Source: Terripilifer sp031921685 (GTDB lineage: Bacteria; Pseudomonadota; Alphaproteobacteria; Rhizobiales; Beijerinckiaceae). Taken from it: a DNA stretch of 64,000 nucleotides. The notes under the pieces are model-generated. The model was not told the DNA's origin. It was given only the letters and a program-made list of their open reading frames with translations, and searched no databases. The translations under genes were made by a program, and so were the position numbers. Numbering within the stretch: the stretch's first letter is position 1; every line of letters starts with the position of its first letter. Positions 59,525 through 64,000 of the stretch are shown here, in pieces. The stretch covers positions 2,230,948 to 2,294,947 of the forward strand of contig NZ_JAPDHU010000001.1 in NCBI RefSeq assembly GCF_031921685.1, written 5' to 3'.

Positions 59525-61012
59525 ATGCTCGATAAAGTCGATATGCCCAAGGATCGCCTCTATATCGGCGGTGAATGGCGCAAGGGGCAGGGCGCGGAAA
59601 TCACCTCGGTCTTCCCGGCCGATCGCAGCCACAATGCTACGGTTTCGGGCGCTTCCGCCGCTGATGTCGAAGAAGCGATCGCGCGGGCGCAGGATGCCGC
59701 CGATGCGGCGAGCTGGAAGCGTTTGAAGCCGCACGAACGGGCGAGCTTCCTCTATAAAATCTCCGATGGCATCAGCCGCAATATCGATCGCATCTCCTAC
59801 ATCCAGACGCGCGATACGGGTAAGACTTTGGGCGAGACGCGGGCGCTTGCGGCCAGTGCCGCCGGCACGTTCCGTTATTTCGCCGCCGTCTGCGAAACCG
59901 AGGAAGAGAAGATCACGCCGGCGCGCGGCGATTACATCACTCTGTCGCGTTGGGAGCCGCTTGGCGTCGTCGCGGCGATCACGCCGTGGAATTCGCCGAT
60001 CGCCAGCGATGCGCAGAAGCTCGCGCCGGCGCTGGCCGCTGGCAACGCGGTGATCTTGAAGCCGGCATCGTGGAGCCCGCTGGTGTCGCTGGAATTGGCG
60101 CGCATCATCGACGAAGCGGGTCTGCCGAAGGGCTTGCTGTCGGTGTTGCCGGGTTCGGGCAGTGTCGTTGGCGATCTGTTGGTCACTCATCCGGCGGTCG
60201 GCAAGGTCTCGTTCACCGGCGGCACGGCGGTTGGTCGTAGCCTGGCGCGCAAGGCGGCTGAGAAGCTGATGCCGGTTTCGCTCGAACTCGGCGGCAAGTC
60301 GCCGACCATCGTGTTCGAGGATGCGGATATCGATCAGACCATCGCCGGTATTCTGTTCGGCATTTTCTCGTCGTCCGGTCAATCCTGCATCGCCGGTTCG
60401 CGGCTCTATGTGCAGCGTTCGATCTATAAGCCGTTTCTGGAAAAGCTCATCGCGCGCACGAAAGCCTTGCGTGTCGGCCATCCCTTCGAGAGCAGCACCC
60501 AGGTGGCGCCGCTGATCCACGAGGATCATCGCAACAGCGTCGAGCGTTTCATCGCGCAGGCGCGCCGCGATAGGGGCACGATTCTGGCCGGCGGCCAGCG
60601 TCCGGCTGGCGGCGACTATAACGAGGGCGTCTATCTGGAGCCGACAATCATCGGCGATGTGGCGCCGGGTGCCGAGATCTGCCGTGAGGAGGTGTTCGGC
60701 CCGGTGCTGACCGTCTTCCCGTTCGATGATGAAGATACGCTGATCCGCGATGCCAATGACAATGAATATGGCCTCGCTTGCGGAATCTGGACGCGGGACG
60801 TGGTCAAGGCGCTGCGCATCGGCGCGGCGATCAAGGCCGGCACGGTGTGGATCAATACCTACAAGCAGTTCTCGATCTCGACGCCGTTCGGCGGCATGAA
60901 GGCGAGCGGCATGGGTCGCGAGAAGGGCCGCGATGGTCTGCGCGCCTATATGCAGCAGAAATCCTATTACATCGATACGAGCGGCGCCCTGCATCCCTGG
61001 GCAGGACTCTGA
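59525..61012 (+). CDS. NAD(P)-dependent aldehyde dehydrogenase
   Basis: 495 residues. Catalytic Cys288 in SSSGQSCIAGSRLY, catalytic Glu in LELGGKSP, cofactor segment ITPWNSPIASDAQKLAPALAAGNAVILKPASWSPL, and GMGREKGRDGLRAYMQQKS. Class of betaine/hydroxymuconic-semialdehyde dehydrogenases. Oxidises an aldehyde from the aromatic pathway. 39 bp after the monooxygenase gene. Confidence 0.94.
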   Translation: MLDKVDMPKDRLYIGGEWRKGQGAEITSVFPADRSHNATVSGASAADVEEAIARAQDAADAASWKRLKPHERASFLYKISDGISRNIDRISYIQTRDTGKTLGETRALAASAAGTFRYFAAVCETEEEKITPARGDYITLSRWEPLGVVAAITPWNSPIASDAQKLAPALAAGNAVILKPASWSPLVSLELARIIDEAGLPKGLLSVLPGSGSVVGDLLVTHPAVGKVSFTGGTAVGRSLARKAAEKLMPVSLELGGKSPTIVFEDADIDQTIAGILFGIFSSSGQSCIAGSRLYVQRSIYKPFLEKLIARTKALRVGHPFESSTQVAPLIHEDHRNSVERFIAQARRDRGTILAGGQRPAGGDYNEGVYLEPTIIGDVAPGAEICREEVFGPVLTVFPFDDEDTLIRDANDNEYGLACGIWTRDVVKALRIGAAIKAGTVWINTYKQFSISTPFGGMKASGMGREKGRDGLRAYMQQKSYYIDTSGALHPWAGL

Positions 61013-61031
61013 CTGGATCGGCCGCCGGCCA

Positions 61032-61730
61032 TTATGGCTTGGCGGTCGGCCTTTTGCTTGGCTTGGGCGACCAGTCTTTGGTGCCGAAGCGGACGTCCGG
61101 CTGATAGAGATAGGTACTCCAGACATCGGCGCCCAGGCGCTCGGTCAGCAGCGCGATGGCAGTGGTCGTTTGCCGTTGCAGGGGCGCGATGCCGCGCAGC
61201 AGCGGTTCTCTTTCCATCTGGACATTGAGAATTTCATTGCCGTCACCATCGCCCTCGCGGATAAAAAAGTGGTGGCCGCGTCGGCGCACAAGCATTTCCC
61301 AGCCTTGATCGACATCATACCAATGCTGGCCGTTGCCGGCGCCGTCGAGCCAGTCGAGCAGCGACGTCATTTCGCGCCAATGATCGTACCAGGGCAGGAA
61401 GGTTTCTCCCTCCCGCCAGCGCAATACCAACCGCATCCAGAAATATTGCCTGATTTGACCGAAAGGCCGTCGATGGTGCGCAGCCATCTCGACGAGGCGG
61501 CGATAGTAGAGTGCCAGTTCGTCGCCCCGGTTCTCGACTTCGGAAACCGAAAATGTGCCATCGGTCGCGGGTGATGCCAGGGGCACATAGTGCTTTGGAT
61601 CGGCGATCTCAGCCCCATCGTTGGGATTGCCGATATAGAAGCGGTCGTTGAGCAGGAAGACGACATCGACGTGGGGCGCATCGGCGATCGCCGCATGGGC
61701 CAGCCAGTCGATGTCGTCGGGATCGAACAT
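61032..61730 (-). CDS. Unknown protein coupled to the SDR gene
   Basis: 232 residues, Trp/Tyr-rich, no signal peptide, family not recognised. Features: HVDVVFLLNDRFYIGN, YYRRLVEMAAHHRRPFGQIRQYFWMRLVLRW, FLPWYDHWREMTSLLDWLDG, HWYDVDQGWEMLVRRRGHHFFIREG. ATG overlaps the SDR stop by 1 nt. The gene is clearly part of the catabolic cluster; whether it is an enzyme or an accessory subunit cannot be told. Confidence 0.8.
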   Translation of the reverse strand: MFDPDDIDWLAHAAIADAPHVDVVFLLNDRFYIGNPNDGAEIADPKHYVPLASPATDGTFSVSEVENRGDELALYYRRLVEMAAHHRRPFGQIRQYFWMRLVLRWREGETFLPWYDHWREMTSLLDWLDGAGNGQHWYDVDQGWEMLVRRRGHHFFIREGDGDGNEILNVQMEREPLLRGIAPLQRQTTTAIALLTERLGADVWSTYLYQPDVRFGTKDWSPKPSKRPTAKP

Positions 61731-62512
61731 TACACAGGCCCGCCGCGATAGGCGCTGCCGGCATCAATATCGAGCGTGGCGCCGCTGACATAGCCGCAGG
61801 CGGGCGAAGCGAGAAAGACGGCGGCGCGGGCCATTTCGCCGGGCTCGGCGAGGCGGCCGAGCGGCGCATGATGCTGCATTTCCTCCCAGCGGCTTTCGTC
61901 GCCATATTTCGCCTTGGCGCGGGTCTTGGCCAAAGTGACGGCGCGATCGGTCTTGGTCGATGACGGATTGATGGCAAAAACGCGCACGCCGAAATCGACG
62001 GAATGGCCGCCGACGGCGCCGGTGAAGGCCATCAGCGCCGCATTGCCCGTGCCGCCGCAGACATAGTCGAAGCGCGGGCTGCGGCCACCGCTGCCGATGA
62101 TGTTGACGATCGTGCCGGCATGCTTGTCCTTCATGCGGCGCAGATAGATCTGGGTGAGATGGATATAGCCCATCACTTTCAGCGCCCAGGCCTGATCCCA
62201 GGTTTGCATGGAGAGATCGAGCAGGCTGCCGCCGGGTATGGCGCCGGCATTGTTGACGAGAATGTTGATATCGGGGGCTTGCGCCGCCAACCTTTCGCGT
62301 TCGGCGGGATGCGAGAGATCGCCCGCGAAGGCCTCGACTTTCACTTGATAGGTGCTGGCGAGTTTTTGGCGGGCCGCTTCCACGGTGGCGGCGTCACGGC
62401 CGGTGATGACGATCGGGCAGCCCTCAGCGGCGAAAGCCTCGGCGCAGGCATAGCCGATGCCCTTGGTGCTGCCGGTGATGAGGACGCGTTCCCCTTTGTA
62501 GCCGAGTTCCAT
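61730..62512 (-). CDS. Short-chain dehydrogenase/reductase (SDR)
   Basis: 260 residues from ATG 62512 (GGAG upstream; 69 further codons are open but non-homologous). TGSTKGIGYACAEAFAAEG cofactor motif, NNAGAIPG, and a substrate region DYVCGGTGNAAL in place of the standard YxxxK: Tyr is present, but Lys is replaced within YVCGGTGNAAL, so the proton relay may differ. C-terminal CGYVSGATLDIDAGSAYRG typical. Confidence 0.9.
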   Translation of the reverse strand: MELGYKGERVLITGSTKGIGYACAEAFAAEGCPIVITGRDAATVEAARQKLASTYQVKVEAFAGDLSHPAERERLAAQAPDINILVNNAGAIPGGSLLDLSMQTWDQAWALKVMGYIHLTQIYLRRMKDKHAGTIVNIIGSGGRSPRFDYVCGGTGNAALMAFTGAVGGHSVDFGVRVFAINPSSTKTDRAVTLAKTRAKAKYGDESRWEEMQHHAPLGRLAEPGEMARAAVFLASPACGYVSGATLDIDAGSAYRGGPV

Positions 62513-62677
62513 GGCGCTTCTCCGTTGCGCGGATTGCATTGTTCTTGCGTAGCCCTTTGCCGAAACCCGAACAAGGACGGCTCCTGCATGGTGCGCGTGC
62601 AGCGGCGGCATTGATCGGTGCATTGACCCGTGGCCGGCGGTCTCTAAAGTCGCGGAAAACGCCGTTGGCACCAGAGG

Positions 62678-63856
62678 ATGGACCGAAACGCCATGCAGAT
62701 TCCCGCGCCTGAAGATCATGCCGATATCCGCGAAGCGGTGCGCGATCTCTGCGCCGCCTTCGATGGGGCCTATTGGCGGCGGATCGACGAAGCGCGCGCC
62801 TATCCCGAGGCGTTCGCCGAGGCTTTAACCAAGGGCGGCTGGCTCGCGGCCTTGATCCCGCAGGACTATGGCGGATCGGGCCTGGGTTTGGTCGAAGCCT
62901 CCATCGTGATGGAGGAGATCAATCGCTCTGGCGGCAATTCCGGCGCCGTGCATGGGCAGATGTATAATATGTCGACGCTGTTGCGGGCCGGTTCGGAAGC
63001 GCAGAAGCGGGCCTATCTGCCGCGTATCGCCAGCGGCGAACTGCGTTTGCAGGCCATGGCGGTGACGGAACCAACGACCGGCTCGGACATGACGAAGTTG
63101 AAAACGACGGCCGTCAAGCGCGGTGATCGCTATGTGGTCAATGGCCAGAAAGTATGGACATCGCGCCTGCAACATTCCGATCTGATGATCCTGCTGGCCC
63201 GCACGATGCCGCTCGATCAGGTGAAGAAGAAGACCGATGGCTTGTCGGTTTTTATCGTCGATGTCGCGCAGGCGCTTAAAGGCGGCATGGCGATGACGCC
63301 GATCGCCAATATGGTCAATCATGAAACCAATCAGGTGTTTTTCGACAATCTCGAAATACCAGCCGAAAATCTGATCGGCGAGGAAGGGCAGGGTTTTCGT
63401 ACGATCTTCGCCGGCTTCAATGCGGAGCGGGTGCTGATTGCGGCCGAATGTATCGGCGATGGCTATTGGTTCGTCGACAAGGCGCGGGCCTATGCGGGCG
63501 AGCGCATGGTGTTCGACCGACCGATCGGTATGAATCAAGGCGTGCAGTTTCCGATCGCGCGCAGTTATATGAATGTGCGCGCCGCCGATCTCATGCGTTA
63601 TACGGCGGCCACCTTGCACGATGCCGGCAAGCCGAACGGGGCGGAAGCCAATATGGCGAAGCAGTTGGCGGCGGAAGCATCGTGGGAAGCGGCGAATGCC
63701 TGCTTGCAGACGCACGGCGGGTTTGGCTTTGCCGCCGAATATGATGTCGAGCGTAAGTTTCGCGAGACGCGGCTTTATCAGGTGGCGCCGGTTTCGACCA
63801 ATCTGGTGCTTTCCTATCTCGCCGAACATGTCCTCGGTTTGCCGCGCTCTTATTAG
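62678..63856 (+). CDS. Acyl-CoA dehydrogenase
   Basis: 392 residues. FAD motifs MAVTEPTTGSDMTKLKTTAVKRGDRYVVNGQKVWTSRLQHSDLM and C-terminal QTHGGFGFAAEYDVERKFRETRLYQVAPVSTNLVLSYLAEHVLGLPRSY. Catalytic base region not securely placed. Oxidises a CoA thioester, perhaps late in the aromatic pathway. ATG 62678 or 62693. Convergent with the following gene by a 4-nt overlap. Confidence 0.93.
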   Translation: MDRNAMQIPAPEDHADIREAVRDLCAAFDGAYWRRIDEARAYPEAFAEALTKGGWLAALIPQDYGGSGLGLVEASIVMEEINRSGGNSGAVHGQMYNMSTLLRAGSEAQKRAYLPRIASGELRLQAMAVTEPTTGSDMTKLKTTAVKRGDRYVVNGQKVWTSRLQHSDLMILLARTMPLDQVKKKTDGLSVFIVDVAQALKGGMAMTPIANMVNHETNQVFFDNLEIPAENLIGEEGQGFRTIFAGFNAERVLIAAECIGDGYWFVDKARAYAGERMVFDRPIGMNQGVQFPIARSYMNVRAADLMRYTAATLHDAGKPNGAEANMAKQLAAEASWEAANACLQTHGGFGFAAEYDVERKFRETRLYQVAPVSTNLVLSYLAEHVLGLPRSY

Positions 63857-64000
63857 TTCGTCGCGATAGCCTGCGGCGTTCCTTCGGCAGGCACGCCCTG
63901 GGGGACGAGCGGGCCTGGGCGGTTCCACCAGCCGCCACCCAAAGCCTGGAACAGAGCGATCGTATCGGTGACGCGCTGGCCCTCCGCCTGCACCTTGGCC
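63853..64000 (-). CDS. RND-efflux outer-membrane factor (OprM/NodT-like), 3' end
   Basis: Partial: the C-terminal 48 residues read AKVQAEGQRVTDTIALFQALGGGWW...TPQAIATN. The segment VTDTIALFQALGGGW is the characteristic end of NodT-type TolC-family channels. The gene continues beyond the window; its pump is outside. Confidence 0.85.
   Translation of the reverse strand, partial: AKVQAEGQRVTDTIALFQALGGGWWNRPGPLVPQGVPAEGTPQAIATN

Noticed and set aside
59213..61126. 637-codon open frame on the minus strand
   Set aside because: It is antisense to the aldehyde dehydrogenase and monooxygenase genes, His/Arg-rich and without motifs; GC-rich shadow.

Overview
The window looks like the chromosome of an alphaproteobacterium of the order Hyphomicrobiales, possibly Beijerinckiaceae-like. 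The support is a MucR/Ros regulator, an Usg-family protein, a recombinase/DUF2924/DUF3489 cassette, tandem DUF6065 proteins, an Rrf2 regulator with RirA-like cysteines and HrcA/CIRCE-controlled groESL. The genus cannot be fixed from this window. Both flanks (1-2.1 kb and 47.8-64 kb) are GC-rich and tightly packed. The middle (about 2.2-47.8 kb) is by eye more AT-rich, patchy, and full of accessory genes and gene scraps, so it reads as one large accessory region or several stacked insertions starting next to tRNA-Gln.

Left edge: the 3' part of a LivM-LivG-LivF single-chain ABC transporter, then tRNA-Pro(CGG) and tRNA-Gln(TTG). From 2.5 to 10.8 kb: a secreted cysteine-rich protein, a large serine recombinase with three translationally coupled companion genes, and a 1377-residue protein with an N-terminal HTH, a possible nuclease region and a long helical tail. 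The last has its own 26-bp palindromic operator and is a candidate single-gene defence protein.

From 11.4 to 22.9 kb lies a type I secretion locus: HlyD-like and HlyB-like genes on the minus strand, facing a plus-strand unit made of an inner-membrane protein and a 1529-residue RTX protein with a lipase-like N-terminus. The membrane protein/RTX pair is flanked by two copies of a roughly 500-bp direct repeat. Each copy carries a non-coding leader plus a small protein with a conserved core and a different C-terminal tail. I regard this as the most promising undescribed system here. From 23 to 36 kb: a nuclease gene scrap, a large autotransporter, MucR, two DUF6065 paralogues, an outer-membrane barrel with a collagen-like C-terminal tail, an L,D-transpeptidase lipoprotein behind a striking four-site operator, and a divergent two-component system whose start codons are 2 bp apart.

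From 36 to 47.8 kb: small membrane proteins, groESL with a CIRCE element, usg, small unknown genes, a truncated SRAP gene fused to a broken TctC/Bug remnant and a DctM scrap, an XRE regulator, and a compact DUF5681-terminase-(ParB domain + DNA methyltransferase) module with no other phage genes.

Right flank (47.8-64 kb): an Rrf2 regulator and a catabolic region. It holds a sulfonate/sulfur-type ABC transporter (ATPase, permease, two divergent substrate-binding paralogues) with SfnB-like and LLM flavin monooxygenases and an amidohydrolase, suggesting uptake and oxidative desulfurisation of an organosulfur compound. Next is an aromatic-degradation cluster: a Rieske oxygenase, an IclR regulator with a double palindrome over the Rieske promoter, an FAD monooxygenase, an aldehyde dehydrogenase, an SDR, an unknown protein and an acyl-CoA dehydrogenase. 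The window ends in the 3' end of an RND-type outer-membrane factor gene. All functional assignments come from reading motifs and remembered family patterns; no searches were run.
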